Positions 45,730-58,620 of a stretch of 64,000 bases of DNA are shown here, in pieces. The first letter of the stretch is position 1; each line of letters starts with the position of its first letter. The translations under genes were made by a program, and so were the position numbers. Source of the DNA: Bettongia penicillata ogilbyi (taxonomy: Eukaryota; Chordata; Mammalia; Diprotodontia; Potoroidae); assembly GCA_023548195.1 (NCBI GenBank), contig JAJHZJ010000041.1, positions 1,116,001-1,180,000 of the forward strand, written 5' to 3'. The notes under the pieces were generated by a model that did no database searches, had not been told where the DNA came from, and worked only from the letters and a program-made list of their open reading frames with translations.

Positions 45730-46600
45730 TCTTTTTTTTTTTTTCCTAACTTCCCTTTGTCTACTGACCAATCTTTCCTTGGTTGTCATGAGTCAATTCT
45801 CTTTTGTCTTTTTTACCCCCTATATCCAATCAATTGCCAAATCTACCACCATAACACATCTCACCTTTGTGAACTTTTCTACTTCATCACTATTCACCTG
45901 AACTACTGCAAAAGCCTAAGTAACCCGCCTGATCCAATCTCTCTCCTGTCTAATCCAGCCTCCACCTAACTTGTTGTCAATCATGTCCAACTCTTTGTGA
46001 TTTCATTTGGGGTTTTCTTGGCAAAGACACTGGAGTGGTTAGTCATTTCCTCTCCAGCTCACTTTACAGATGAGGAAACTGAGGCAAACAGGGTGAAGTG
46101 ACTTGCTCAGGGTCACACAGCTAGTGAGTGTCTGAAGCCAGATTTGAACCCAGGAACATGAGTCTTCCTGAATCCAGGCCAGCCCTCTGTGCACGCTATG
46201 GCACCATCTAACGGCCAAAATGATATTCATAATGCACCAGCCTGATCATGTCACCAGCCTGCTTAAGAAGTACCAGGCGTTCTCAAAAATTACATAGAAA
46301 TTTCTACAGATTCACATTTAAACTCCTCTGTTCAAAGCCTACACAATCACACTCCAGGCTAACTTTCCAACCTTATCACACATGACTCTCCTTCACACAC
46401 TCTACATTACAGGCAAACTGGCCTAACTGCTCTTTCCCCAGATCCCATCTCCCATTCACGAACCTTTGTACAGGATGACCCATAGGTTAGTAACATACTT
46501 CTTCCTCATCTACATGGTAGAAACCTCCAAGGTTCAGCTCAACCTCTACCCAATGATAGACCCTAGGAAGCCAGTACATCCCCAAAATTATTTCCTTTGT
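45730..46600 (+). repeat. L2-like LINE fragment split by an antisense SINE
   Basis: Left 'acttcatcactattcacctg' and 'atccaatctctctcctgtc'. Right 'aaagcctacacaatcacac', 'catgactctccttcacacac', 'gaaacctccaaggttcagc'. The SINE 45969-46220 is well preserved ('ttgtcaatcatgtccaactc', 'tttacagatgaggaaactga', 'ggtcacacagctagtgagtg'). Confidence 0.65.
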
Positions 46601-46634
46601 GTGTATTTACTTTGTTTCCAGGAAGGAAAGAGAG

Positions 46635-47130
46635 AAGAATTAGGAAGCATTTATTAAGCACCTATTATGTGCCAGACATGATGGTAAATTCTTTATAAAT
46701 ATCTCATTTGATTTTCACAATAACCCTGAGAGCTATTATTAGCCGAATTTTACAGTTGAGGAAACGGAGGCAAATAGAGGCTAAATGACTTACTGAGGGT
46801 CACAGAGCTTTTCTCTAAGTCTGGATACGAACCCACATCTTCCTGATGCTAAGTCCTGTACTCTGTGTTCTAAGTAGCTGCTTTAACAGAAGGTAGTATT
46901 AAAAGATACATAATATCCATATAAAAATAACAACTAGCATTATACAGCAAGTTTTTATGAAGTGTTTGACAAATATTGTTACTCCCACTTTACAGATGAG
47001 GAAACTGCAGCAAGTAGTGATGAAGTGACTTGCCTACAGTCACAATGCTAGTCATCTGAGGATGGATTTCAACTCAGATCTTCCTGACTCTAGGTCCAGA
47101 GCTTTATTCACTGCACCACCTAGCTGCCTC
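46635..47130 (-). repeat. Two antisense CORE-type SINEs side by side
   Basis: 46635-46880: 'gaagcatttattaagcacct', 'tttcacaataaccctgagag', 'gttgaggaaacggaggc'. 46905-47130: 'gcaagtttttatgaagtgtt', 'actttacagatgaggaaactg', 'ttattcactgcaccacctag'. Separate copies, about 25 bp apart. Confidence 0.75.
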
Positions 47131-47139
47131 TATAAGAGA

Positions 47140-48120
47140 GGATATCCTCTTCCATCACGTACACTCCTTTAATATACCTACTACCATTCACCGTTTCTAA
47201 GGTGCTATGACTTCTGGGCAACACCCTCAGTCTCCCTGGAATAAATTAAGCCTGTCTACAAAATTAAGTGATAGCAATTATTTCATTTTCTCTAAGAACA
47301 AAATGATGATTTTTTCTATCTGGTAAGATGTTTATGCCCATCATCTCATCCTAATATTACCAGTTATCAGGGGGCGTGTATGTAAGTCTCAGCTACAAAA
47401 GTTCAATGATCCTTTGTCAGGGACAAAACAGTAAAAGTAGAAAATTGGACAGCAGGGAATAATCTATTTGGTGACTTGCAGACGGCTGAACAATACACTC
47501 TGTCTTGCAACTAAACCTATCATATACACATTTCACCGATGGCTGTCAGCCAGTAGTAAATCAGAAGGTTATGCCCTGCTGAGAACATTAGGAGTTACAA
47601 GTATATCAAACTTTGGGTCTAGGCCAAGTGGTATTTGCTTTGACTATTCGTTACTAAAGCTAACTGGAGGGGTTTTAATTGTCTGTTTCATTAATAGCAA
47701 AAAAAAAAAAAATTCTAAAGTCCAGCTTAGCTAAGAACAGAGAGGTAAGAGTAGAGAGGCACCTTTTAAATAAGGTGGCCACAAGATGATAATTTTTGTG
47801 TTGTCCACAGTAGCAAATGAAATAATCTACTCAAGCCCTGAGGGAGTTATGGTCTGCATGGGGAGCTGGTATAGAGTGTGTTCACCCCTCCCCCAATGAA
47901 GTTCATAGAGCCATGAAACAATGAAATAATAGCAAAATAAAACCATTTGGACATACTAATGATCATCACTGAATAAATCATTTATCTGGGGACAAAAGTA
48001 ACCACTTTAGGAACCATTAATTTGATAAGGATTATTTCTCATTAACTGGCCTATAGTTAATGTTCACAATAATACAAATGTAAACTAGTATTAGTGGAAA
48101 GACAATTATTGAATAGTCAT
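47140..48120. other. Unassigned repeat-poor intron
   Basis: Apart from a 15-bp A run near 47699, no repeat signature is visible. The 88-codon frame at 47468-47734 has no recognisable protein and does not match missing PRKCH exons. Confidence 0.45.
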
Positions 48121-48174
48121 TTACTAAACACCTACTATGCATCAGGACCTGCCTCAGGCTCTGGAGACAAAATA

Positions 48175-49170
48175 ACAGCAACAGCTAATATTTATATAGT
48201 GTCTTAGGGTTTGCAAAGTACTTTGTAACTATTGTATCATTTTGTCCTTTCAATCACAATAGGAGGTGGGTGTTATTATTCTAATTTTACAGATAAGGCA
48301 ACTGACGCAGAAAAATATTAAGTGACTCTCCCCGGGTCACAGAGCTGGTAAGGGGTCTGAGATCAAATGTGAATTCAGGTGTTCCTGACTCCAAGTCCAG
48401 CATTCTACCCACAGCAGCACCTAGCCATCACTTAGCAACAACAGCGAGAATGTGAAAGAGCCCCTGCTCTTGAGTTTGCAGGCATCTTTGTTGCCAGTGA
48501 GTAAATATCCAAGCTTCAGCAAAGACAGAGTGAAAAGGGTACCAAAAGGCTCTGTGGGCACGAGGGGTCACCCTTCCCAGGGGCTGTGCAAATCTGAGGA
48601 GGAGAGGTGGCAAAATGACATGCCCTTCACTGACCCCTGCCAACTTACATTGGTGGATACTTTCATCTGGGAATTCTGTGCCAATGAAATCACAGGTACA
48701 GTCTCCATCCCTAGCCCTTTTCTTCTAAAGAGAATGATCTTTGGACTGAGAAGGAGTGAACAAAAATTGTGAGCAGGTAATACAAACCCAAGAATTATTT
48801 TGCACTATTCTCCTTCAGGCATGTAAAATTCCAGGCAAATATGTCTATTTGCTATTCCTTAAACCAAGCATCCCATCTCCAGCCACCACAACCTTGCACA
48901 GGCTGTATCTCAGGACTGAAACAAATTCTCTCCTAATTGCCACCGTTCGGAATTCTGGATGCAGGCCCCATGTGTCACCTACTATAGGAAGTCTATCCTT
49001 ACCTACCTAATTGTTAGTGTTCTTTCCCTATTAAAATGTATGGTATTTACTTACCTCTATCCTTAATATTGGGGCTATATCCATTTTGTTTTTGCATTGC
49101 CAGAACCTAACATTATGTCTTGTACATAGTAGATAATAAACAGTTCTTAAACTGAATTGAGATCAGATAG
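48175..49170. repeat. Antisense SINE, unique block and L2-like tail
   Basis: 48175-48425: antisense SINE ('gtcttagggtttgcaaagta', 'tttacagataaggcaactga', 'ctacccacagcagcacctag'). 48430-48770: unassigned, slightly GC-richer, with a 106-codon open frame lacking any recognisable product. 49000-49165: L2-like tail ('gcattgccagaacctaacat'). Confidence 0.55.
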
Positions 49171-49399
49171 CAGCATCTAAATGAGTTTAAGTCACCAGAA
49201 TCTGAAAGAAACAGCTGATTTAATTACTAAGCTGCTGAGGGTGATTCAAGAGAGATACCAGTTTGGAGAAAGGCAAATAGTGCCCTACTTTTCAAAAAAA
49301 AAAAAGAACAGATTTTGAAAACTATAGACAAGCGGACTTGATTTCTACTCTTGAGGGAGAGAAGGATAAAAGCCCACATTACTAAAGAGAGGCAATGTA

Positions 49400-51240
49400 A
49401 ACACTAAGAGATGGAACCAAGCAGATTACTAAAGTCTTACAAGGCTTCATCTAAAACAGGTTATACCAGACTAACTTCATTTCTTTTTTGACAGTCACTA
49501 GACTGGTACATCAGGGAAATGCTACAGACATCATATACTTAGATTTCAGCAAAGCACTTTGCAAAGTCTCTCATGTTGTTCTCTGGATCAGATATATGGG
49601 CTAGATATTAGACACAGATAGGTAGATTTAGAACAGATTAAATAACAAGACCCAAAGTACTGTCACTAATGTCAATGTGGAAGAAGATCTTTAGTGGAGA
49701 AGCCCCAGGATCTGTCATCCCTTTGCCCTTTGCCATTCAATATCATTACCAATGATTGGAGGAGGGCATAGGAGCTGTGCTTGTCAAATTCACAGGTGAC
49801 ATAAAGTTTGAACAGACAGCCAAGAAGGTTCTGAGAGTTCAACCAAAAATTTATCAACAAGTTACAATGACAGACTAAAATAAATACAATTAAATACAAG
49901 AGGAATACCTTTAAAATTATAGATTTGGGTTAAAAAAATAAGTTTTGCAAATAGAGCCAATCAATCTATTGATAAAGGTCTGCAAGTTCAGTATGAGTCA
50001 ACAGTGTGACATGGCAGCAAATACAAAACAAAAGAACCCTAATGTTATCAAGCTACACTGAGGGCTCTGGTGCCCTGGTCAGATCTCACCTCTAGAATAC
50101 TATTTGGTTCCGAACATCACATTTTAGGAAAGAACAGAATGAGTTCAGAGGAAGATGACCAGAAAGTCTTAGAGACTATACTATTATGAGAATAGGAAGA
50201 AGGAACTGAAGGGTTTTTTTGCCTGGGAGAAGATTTAGAAGGAACATGATATCTGCCTTCAAATATTCAAGGACCAGTCATATGAAAGAAGCAATCGCTC
50301 TTTTTGGTTCCAGTGAACGGGGTGGGGGGGAAAGGGAAGAGAACCAGTATTCATTAAGTGCCTACTACACGCCAGGCACTATGTTAAGCACTTTACAAAT
50401 ATTATCTCAAATGAGATTCATGACAATCTTCTAAAGTATCATGATCTCCATTTTAGAGTTGAGTAAACTGAGGGAGACACTGGTTAGGTGTCTAAGAGTA
50501 CAGTGGATAAAGCACTGGGCTGGGAGTCAGGAAGTTGTTGCTGTTCATTTGTTTCAGTCGTGTCCAATCCTTCATGACCTCATTTGGGGTTATCTTGGCA
50601 AAGGTACTGGCCTAGTTTGCCATTTCCTTCTCCGGCTCATTTTACAGGCAAACAGGGCTAAGTGACTTACCCAGGGTCCCATAGCTAGATAAAGCCAGAT
50701 TTAAACTCTAGGAGATGGCCTGGCATTCTATCCACTTTGCCACATAGTTGCTGGAGTTAGGCAGACCTGAGTTCAAATGTGACCTCAGAAACTTACACGC
50801 TGTGTGATCCTGGGAAATCCTCTGTATGCCTCAGTTTCCTCTTCTGTAAAACATGGATAATAATAGCACGTGCATCAAAGGTTGTTGTGGGGATCAAATG
50901 AGATAACTGTCAATGGCTCAGTATGGTGCCTGGCACATAGTAAGCATTATGTAAAGTTAGCTTGTATTTTTAATATTATTTTCTACAGGGCCACCTAGCT
51001 GCTTCTATATAGAGCCAGACCAATGGCTAGAGGTCATAGAGAAGCAAATATAGACTTGACATACAAGGAAAAGCTTCCTAGCAATAAGGGCTATCCAAAA
51101 ATGATATGGGCTTCACTGGAAATTTTTAAACAGAAGCTGAATGACCATTTCTTAGGGATGCTGATCAACCATAGGTTAGATTAAGGTTTCTAAGGTCCTT
51201 TTTAACTCTAATATTCTGTGATAGGTAGAAATAACTAAGT
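49400..51240 (+). pseudogene. CR1/L3-type LINE, 3' half, with nested SINEs
   Basis: 'acatcatatacttagatttc' then 'agcaaagcact' (compare ...IYLDFSKA), 'aattcacaggtgacataaag' (compare FADDTK area), 'gatctcacctctagaatact' and 'ggaagatgaccagaaagtct'. After the nested insert it resumes with 'acttgacatacaaggaaaag', 'cttcctagcaataagggctat' and 'aggtcctttttaactctaat'. The order is that of a CR1/L3 3' end. Decayed. Confidence 0.7.
50335..51003. repeat. Three-deep SINE nest
   Basis: The outer antisense SINE starts at 50335 ('cattaagtgcctactacacg') and ends at about 51003 ('gccacctagctgcttc'). Inside it is a sense tRNA SINE (50487-50534 and 50751-50984: 'cagtggataaagcactggg', 'gagttcaaatgtgacctcag'). 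Inside that is an antisense tRNA SINE (50535-50750) flanked by 'ctgggagtcaggaag' and 'ctggagttaggcag' as a decayed target duplication. Confidence 0.8.
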
Positions 51241-53235
51241 GCAGAATGAATAGAGCAGTGATCTTTGCCCTGTCCTTATCCTTGTCCATAATTTTGCATG
51301 ATTTTAGCTTTTTGTCGGGGGAGGAGGGTTGGGGGGAATGTATCCTAATTTTTAGGCTATAAAGATAAGGGCCTGCTTCTCTCCTACTTAGATATTTTTT
51401 TTAAACTTAGGTGCCAATCCATGATTTCATAGTGTAGGGAAGAAATCAGAAGGTCGAAAGACTTCCTTGGGGTGACATGGCCAGCTTCTAACTCCAAGAC
51501 GAGTGCCCTATACAGTAGACCGTAAGGCCTTTTCTATCTAAGGATATCTGACAGAAATGAAACTGTCAAACTGAAATTTCAAGAATCTCTTCAACTATAT
51601 GTCAAAGGTCTAAGATATGTTGGATCTTAACATAAGCTATTTGTTTTTTACATTCCTAGTAGGACTGGTGCTTTTGCAGAAATCTGTAAGGATCCAAGAA
51701 TGTCCATGCACTGTTGAAGAAAAACTTAGAGCCAAAAGCACTTCAGACACCAAACAGAACAAAACGACGTGACTCCTGCTGAGTGCTCTTCGAATCTAAG
51801 TAAGTTCAAAAGCATGAAGAAAGCTCAGGATTTGTCCTGATGGGAAGCAATGGGTGTTGGCTTTAAGATCAGACCTCCTTCATCCAGGCAAAGATCCAGA
51901 AGTTAAATATATTACTTCTCTTAGGAAGGAAAGTGAACAATAGGAATCTGGGTAGGGCAGGGCATTAATTCCCAGAGATGGAATTTGGCTCAGTCATCAG
52001 AGTTAGTATTCTTCCTTTTGTGGAGTGGACCCCAAGAATTTCAGTAACCACAGATGGACTACCTCTCTTCAGCTTCCCATTCCAAAAAGAAAAACCAGGA
52101 ACTGTGTGGCATACTCTGGTGCCAGGAGTAAGAAGGGAGGGAGAAGGACAGGGGGAGGGGAAGGGTCAAATCTAGCTAATGAGACAAAGAAATAAACAGA
52201 GCTGTACAACCAGCATTTCCTGCTACACTGGGGTTTTTCTGAGGGGACTGTCAGCCTTTTAAATATTCTTGTACAAATCTTGAAAACTTAACAGACAGGA
52301 TCCACTTAATAAAAAAATTTTATCTTCCTCTGATTTGTATCTGCCTTATACACAAAATACTTTCAACTGGTCTCACTCAAAAATTCTGCACGGACAAGCC
52401 AATTTCAGTTCTAGACAGCTCCCTGTGTGCAAAATTTAAGAGTAGAACTCAATCTTGTAAACATAAGAGAACAGGATGGAACTGTACAGATGTTAAGGTA
52501 TTTCTCCAGAAACAATTCCATATGCAAAACAATTGCAAGGGTGGAGAAATTTAAGAACCAGCTGGGCTATGAGGCAGCCAAAGGCACACTCCACTTCCCA
52601 ATCCCCCTTTCAAGTATAACTAACAGGTCATACATATGACCTTTCATTAAACTTTCTAGAAGAGGCAATGTCTATAGTGTGGCTTCCTTGGCAGCCTTTA
52701 AAAACAAAAGAAAACAAACAAAAAAGAAACCTTCACATAAGAATGAACACAAATAAATGAGCTTCAAAAGGGAACAACTTTTCAAACTAGAAACTTTTAT
52801 TATCATCAGTCTGATGAGATTTGAATTAATTACTTTACAGGTGACTTCAGAGAGGGAAATAAGTTACGAATGAATTTTTATCTTGTCCAAATACCAATAC
52901 TTCATAAAAATATGAATTTTTTTTCTGTGTAATATTTTTAACCTTTGAGGAAGGGACTTTTTAGTTAATATGATGGAAAAGAGATTGGCCAAAAGAGAAA
53001 ACTATCCAGAGACTCTATGGGGTAAAGGGATCTGTATGCCCATTCAGTTTCAGAAAAGCTGTATTTAATATGGCCCTATCCCATGGTAAAAGTATATAGT
53101 AGCTGAAATGCCAAATGCAGAAATCTCCCTTTCTTTATAAATGCCCATTTACCAAACACTGAAGATGGTATGTGTCTATCTGGCTCTCTTTGTAATATGT
53201 TGCTTTTTAGCACAAATTTCTTTTCTTTAAGGGGA
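51241..53235. other. Repeat-poor intron block
   Basis: About 2 kb with no recognisable interspersed repeat beyond short G-rich (51318-51335) and A-rich patches. No exon of PRKCH or other gene recognised. Candidate for conserved non-coding function by exclusion only. Confidence 0.45.
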
Positions 53236-54720
53236 AGAAGATACTTATTTACTGAGTACCCACTACGTGCCAAATCTAAGGACTTTATAAATATAATGTC
53301 ACTTGAACCTTACCACAACCCTGGAAGGTAGGTGCTATTATGATTCCCATTTTACATTTGAGAAAACTGAGGCACAATGAGGTTAAATGACTTGCCCAGG
53401 ATCACATAGCTAGTATCTGAGGCTGGACCTAAGCTAAGGTCTTTCTGACTTTAAGACCAACATTCTAACCCATGGTGGGGATTAGAGGAAGAGGGGAGAA
53501 AGACAGGACAATTCCATGGAGATATAGTAAAAAGAACTTTAGATTGGGAATAAATTAATACAAACTTTGTCACTTTACTACATATGTGGCTTGGGAGAAG
53601 TCTCAGCTTCTCTGGGTTTCAATTTCCTCAACTATAAAATGAAAAGCTAGGATATGTTGGGACAATTTGCTGGAGAAAATGGGAGAGAACAGGATCAAAG
53701 GTAAACGTAGAAAGGTTGACATTATTGAAACAAGGGCTATCTCTTCAAAGGTTTTAGTTAACAGCAATTATTAAGTACCTACTATGTTCAAAAACACTAT
53801 GCTAAGCACCACAGAGATGAACACAAAAATACGATTTCCCGTTCTCAGGGAATTCACATTTTAATCACGGGAGGCAACGTATATTGAAAGCTTCATTACA
53901 CTAGGGGCTGATTACTATAAACTTTCTCATATATTGACAGTAGGTAATATTAACTTGACATTTGTCTCTAAACCACTTTCAAACAAGAAAGAGGCAATTT
54001 AGAAATTAGAAGCTCTTTTGAGGTAATGGAAGCATTTGATGCATATTGAAGAATTTTTAGGATGTTTAAGTGAAAGAAACATGTTCCACATGTCAATTTT
54101 GTTGTGTAAAAAAAGATAGTAGAGAATTATACCAATGGAGTGAAATACTAGGGGAATAGGAAAAAAGGGGAAAAAAGGGCCTCTTGGTGAGGGGGCCTCA
54201 CGAATGGATTAGGAGTGATACTCCCTTGAGAAGATGGAGCTGCCACTAGAGGCTTGAGGAGAAAGGAACAGCCACTGGGTTGTGAGAAAGAATCAATTAA
54301 CAGAAAAATTGTTTTAAGGACAACTGTGAGTGACTTAAGTCATTTTGACTATTATAAATAATCAAATGAACTACAAAGGACATATGAAGGAAGATACCAT
54401 CCGCATCCAAAGAAAGAAATGATAAACAGAAGTATGGGCAAAGTGGCTTTATATATATATACATATGTATATATGTATATATACATCTATATGAAACACA
54501 CCCACACATATATAGACACATCTGTGTCTAATGGTAGCCATCTCTATGGTGGAGAGCAGGGGAGAGAAGAAGAAAAGAAATTTACACAATAATTTTATTA
54601 TATATTTAAAAGGAATAGCAAATTATACATAATAGATTTGCAGTTTCATGTGCAATCATCTTTTTTTATTCTACCACGTTACAAAAATGCTTGTTTTATT
54701 TCATAAATTTAAAAAAAAAT
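53236..54720. repeat. Antisense SINEs and an L1-like 3' repeat
   Basis: 53236-53470: antisense CORE SINE ('gagaaaactgaggcacaatg', 'ggatcacatagctagtatc'). 53750-53880: antisense tail ('attattaagtacctactatg'). 54297-54720: 'aactacaaaggacatatgaa', 'ccatccgcatccaaagaaag', (TA)n, 'atggtagccatctctatgg', 'atttgcagtttcatgtgcaa', a medium-copy marsupial-type repeat I recognise but cannot name. Confidence 0.55.
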
Positions 54721-56260
54721 TGAAAAGAAAAGATTCAATTAGAGGGAAGAGAAGTAAGATTGTCCTGCTACAGCAAGCACCCAGTTAAAATTAGGTAACA
54801 TAAATTTGTAATGGATGTCAGTTCCATCCACTTGCACATGAATAGCAGGCTGGTGTTTGACAAGAAACGACTGATAAAAGGGCATAGGAACAAGGGGTTT
54901 GAGAGTAAGGGATGATGCAGGGCTGAATTAGTTTAATAAGAGATTGATATTGGGAAGGGAGGAAAGTGATCCCAGAACAGGGATGCTGATCTGAGAAAAT
55001 GCTGAAGGCAGGAGAGCTTGGAGGAGTGAGGATGAAGACCATGTCTGAGAAAAATAAGACACAGAGAAAGACAGATAGAAAGATTATGATAGGATAAAGG
55101 AATGTCAGAGTTCGTTATCATGGAACTGGGTGATGGCAAGGTCAGAGATGTGATGATCCCTGTACACAACAGAGGAGGAGCAGAAGAGTAGGTGATGGGA
55201 GTTGATTATCTTGAGAAATCGAGAGTAACTGACAAATCATCAACATGTATGATGAAGTTCTAAAGAAGGAGGGCAGGAGGTAGGGTAAAGGGGGAGATTG
55301 GGAGCTGTACAATGAAAGAGAAAGGAAAAAGAATATCCTAGCCATCAAAAGATATAGCCACTGGGATTTTGTGATAAATTAGGATGGAGTGAAACCTCAA
55401 AAGAGAAGAGGTTGTAGAATCACAATGGAAGGATTCTGCAAGTGACAATGAGAAGCAAGTATTCACACTCACCTTCTGAGACCAGTGAGTAAGGGGACTT
55501 GAGACGATACAACACAATTATAAAGAATGGTCAGGGATATAGCATCATCCAAGGGAGAGATCGGTTCTCGGTAACAGTCAAAAGGTAGAAGAGTTTAAGA
55601 GGAAACCATTTAAAATAAAAAGAAGCTTGAAAATTTGTAAATAATTATATCTCCTCCTCCCTCTCTCTGCCATCTGATGAGTCCCCTTTTACAAAAAGGA
55701 GAAAAAAAAGTAATTCATCAAAACTAAACATTGACTGAGCCTGACAGTATTTGCAATGTTCCATGGGCACAGTCCCCTGTCTTTGCAAACTGAGAGATGA
55801 ATTTCTCCATCTCCTCTCTGGGGCTAGGCCTGGTAATTATAGTTACAAAAAATTCAGTTTGTTTTATTTCCTTTTCATAACTTGTAATCTCTGTGATTCG
55901 TTTTTTTTCTGTTTCTGTTTACTTCTGTCTACATAAGCTCATGTTTTCTGAATTCTCCATATTTACCATTTATTGAATCTGAGTAACATTTCATTGTGTT
56001 CATGTATCACAACTTGTTAACCATTCTCCAAGTGAAGTTATACTCTCTAAGTAAATAATTTTTCTTTATAGAACTGCTAATCTATATCAGTAGAGGGAAC
56101 TGGGTCTTTGGGAGTCCACCACACCAATCAAATCACAGAATTTCATTATATTGTACAGTCTTTGAGAAGGGAAACTGTCTTTTGCCTTTTTTTGCATCTC
56201 CTACTTAGCACAGTGCCTGGCACATAGTAGTGATTAATAGATATTCATGGAAAAGAAAAA
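54721..56260. repeat. Unassigned G/A-rich sequence, L1 scrap and L2-like tail
   Basis: 54815-55600 is purine-rich and may be an older part of the L2-like family at 57425-58620, but I cannot align it. 55930-56090 is antisense L1 3' sequence ('catttcattgtgttcatgta', 'ttgttaaccattctccaagt'). 56130-56260 is an L2-like tail ('tagcacagtgcctggcacat'). Confidence 0.45.
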
Positions 56261-56334
56261 ATAAAAACACAGGTTCCAGAATTAGAATACCATGACTAAC
56301 CTGGCACCACACAAATATTACTAAACTATTCATT

Positions 56335-57420
56335 AGCAGGCTGCTAGCGAATGCAGTGGATAAAGCACTGGGTCAGGAGTCAGGAAAACTTGAGTTCAAA
56401 TCCAGCCTGAGGCACTTACTAGCTATGTGACCCTGGCAAGTCACTTTACCTCTATCTGCGTCAATTTTCTCATCGGTAAAATGGGGATCATAATAGCACC
56501 TACCTTCTAGAGTTGCTATGAGGCTCAAATGAGATAGCTGTTAAGTATTTAACAGTTCCAGGCACACAGAAGGCACTTAATAAATGCTTGTTCCCTTTCC
56601 TTCCCTCAACATAGCAATTATACCTTGAAAATACACAGGAAGACTGATAATTGTATAATGTATAATGGATAGTTGAGTTTCACTTTAGCATTTTAACATT
56701 TATAATTCAAGAAGGCTTCCTAAACACAAATTATATTTGCTTATTCATATAACAGAAGCTACAGTAGTGGCTGTCCAATAAACTACAAAAGTCAATTAAT
56801 ATTGTAATTGGTTCACAATTTAAGCATGAGGAATTAATTTGGTCACTTAAGGCAAATGTTAGAGAAAGGGCACCAGGATCTTTAAATGAAATGCATCACC
56901 ACACAAGTAAATAACAAGTGATTTTCCAATTCTGTTCCCAACATTTGGTCACATAACCATGTTGGTCCCTAATCCCATGGATTACAGATCTAGAGATAGA
57001 AATACTCTTAGAAGTCAAAGAGACAAGGAAACTGAAACTTGAGGAACATATAACTTTTCCAAGTCCACAAAAGTAACAAGACAGGATTTGAATTCAGGTC
57101 TCCAGACTCCAAAGATGATGTCCTTTACTTTAGATCACAGGAATCAACTAGGTCTCCTTTACAAACAAAAGCCCTGGTTATTTAAAACAAGAAAAAGAAA
57201 AACAGAAAATATCGTCTAACAATGGAAAAGCCAGTACCTGGCATCTAAAATCAATGCTCTAAAGGAAACCAGTATAATACATTCTATATTTACAATATGT
57301 CTTTCATTGGAGGATGCAAAAATAATATGTAAACATTACATTCCTAACAGCTCTGCTCTATCAGAGAAACTTAGTTCTCATACAAGACATAAAAGTCAGT
57401 CAAATCATCTGCTCAGATCA
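56335..57420 (+). repeat. tRNA-type SINE, then unassigned intron
   Basis: 56335-56600: 'gaatgcagtggataaagcac', 'gagttcaaatccagcctgag', 'agctatgtgaccctggcaag', 'aggcacttaataaatgcttg'. Near full length. 56601-57420 contains an antisense MIR-like trace near 57000-57110 and nothing else. Confidence 0.7.
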
Positions 57421-57424
57421 TACA

Positions 57425-58620
57425 ACCAATCATTCATTTAAAAGCACTTACTACATACCAGGCACTATGCTAGGGATGAGGGCATCCTAAAAACAAAAAT
57501 GAAACATTCCCTGTCTCCAATGCTTACATTCTGTCAGAATTAACAGCACATACAGATGTCTATGAGCCAGCTAGATGGCACAATGGATAAAATGCCAGGC
57601 CTGGAGTCAGGAAGATTCATCTTCTCAGTTCAAAGCTGACCACAGAAACTTAACTAGCTGTGTGACCCTGGGCAAGTCATTTAACCCTGTTTGCCTCAGT
57701 GTCCTCATGTGTAAAATGAGTTGGAGAAGGAAATGGCAAACCACTCCAGTATTTTTGCCAAAAAAATTCCAAATAGAGTCAAAAAGAGTTGCATATGACT
57801 GAAAAAGTGACTAAAAACAACTCAGAAGTATACATAAAACAAATATAAGGTAAAGAGGGTGGAAAGAACAGTAACTATACCTACTAAGATCAAGAAAGGC
57901 AAGGTCACTGTGAGAAAGGAATGGGAAATAACTAGTTTGAGGGCTGAGATATGAGAGATAGAAGATTTTGTATGAAGACCATTAAAAAAGTCAGTTTGAC
58001 TTCTGTACAGTGTCTGAAGGGAGGATAAAAAAGGCTGGAAAGGTAGGTAGGAGTCAGATATCAAAAGACTTTAAATGCCAAAGAGAAATATTTGCATTGA
58101 GGAAATAGGTCATCACAGGTATTTTTTTTTTAAAGCAGGGTTTAGGAAAATCATTGGATTGATTGGAGGGAGGAAATCAATTAGAGGGGTATTACAATAA
58201 CCCAGACTAGAGGCATTGGGGATATTAACTAGAGAACAAGAGTGATGGTTGTGTGAAAAGAGAGATGGGGATGGATGAGAGATATGCTATTCAGGAAGCA
58301 TCAACAAAATTTGACAACTGATTGTAAAAGCTGAAAGATGGAAAGTGAGGAGTGACTGAAAAGTACACTGGGCAGAAGTAGGTCCAGAAGAGGGAAGGGT
58401 TGGAATGACAGAGAGGACAATGAGTTTTGTTTTACTGAGTTTGCATATTGAGCTTGACATTCAGTTCAAAATGTCTAATAGGCATTTTCATGATGCAAAA
58501 TTGGAGCTTGGGGGAAAACTGGCACTTGAGAAGGAAATTTAGGGGTCAAAGGCATGAAATGGTATGTGGATCAGGCCTATTCAGAGACCAAAGAAAGTGG
58601 CAGTAGGACCTAATTTAAAC
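57425..58620 (-). repeat. L2-like LINE, antisense, split by a sense SINE
   Basis: Left end 'cttactacataccaggcact', 'ccctgtctccaatgcttaca'. Right part 'gaaggctggaaaggtagg' type words, 'ctttaaatgccaaagagaaa' and 'gtattacaataacccagact', related to 26183-26950. The SINE 57568-57822 has head 'cagctagatggcacaatgg', 'gcctggagtcaggaagattc', 'gaccctgggcaagtcattt' and tail 'gcatatgactgaaaaagtga'. Confidence 0.65.

Noticed and set aside
48452..48772. 106-codon open frame in a slightly GC-richer block
   Set aside because: No recognisable protein, no flanking splice logic to PRKCH, and an equally open antisense frame.
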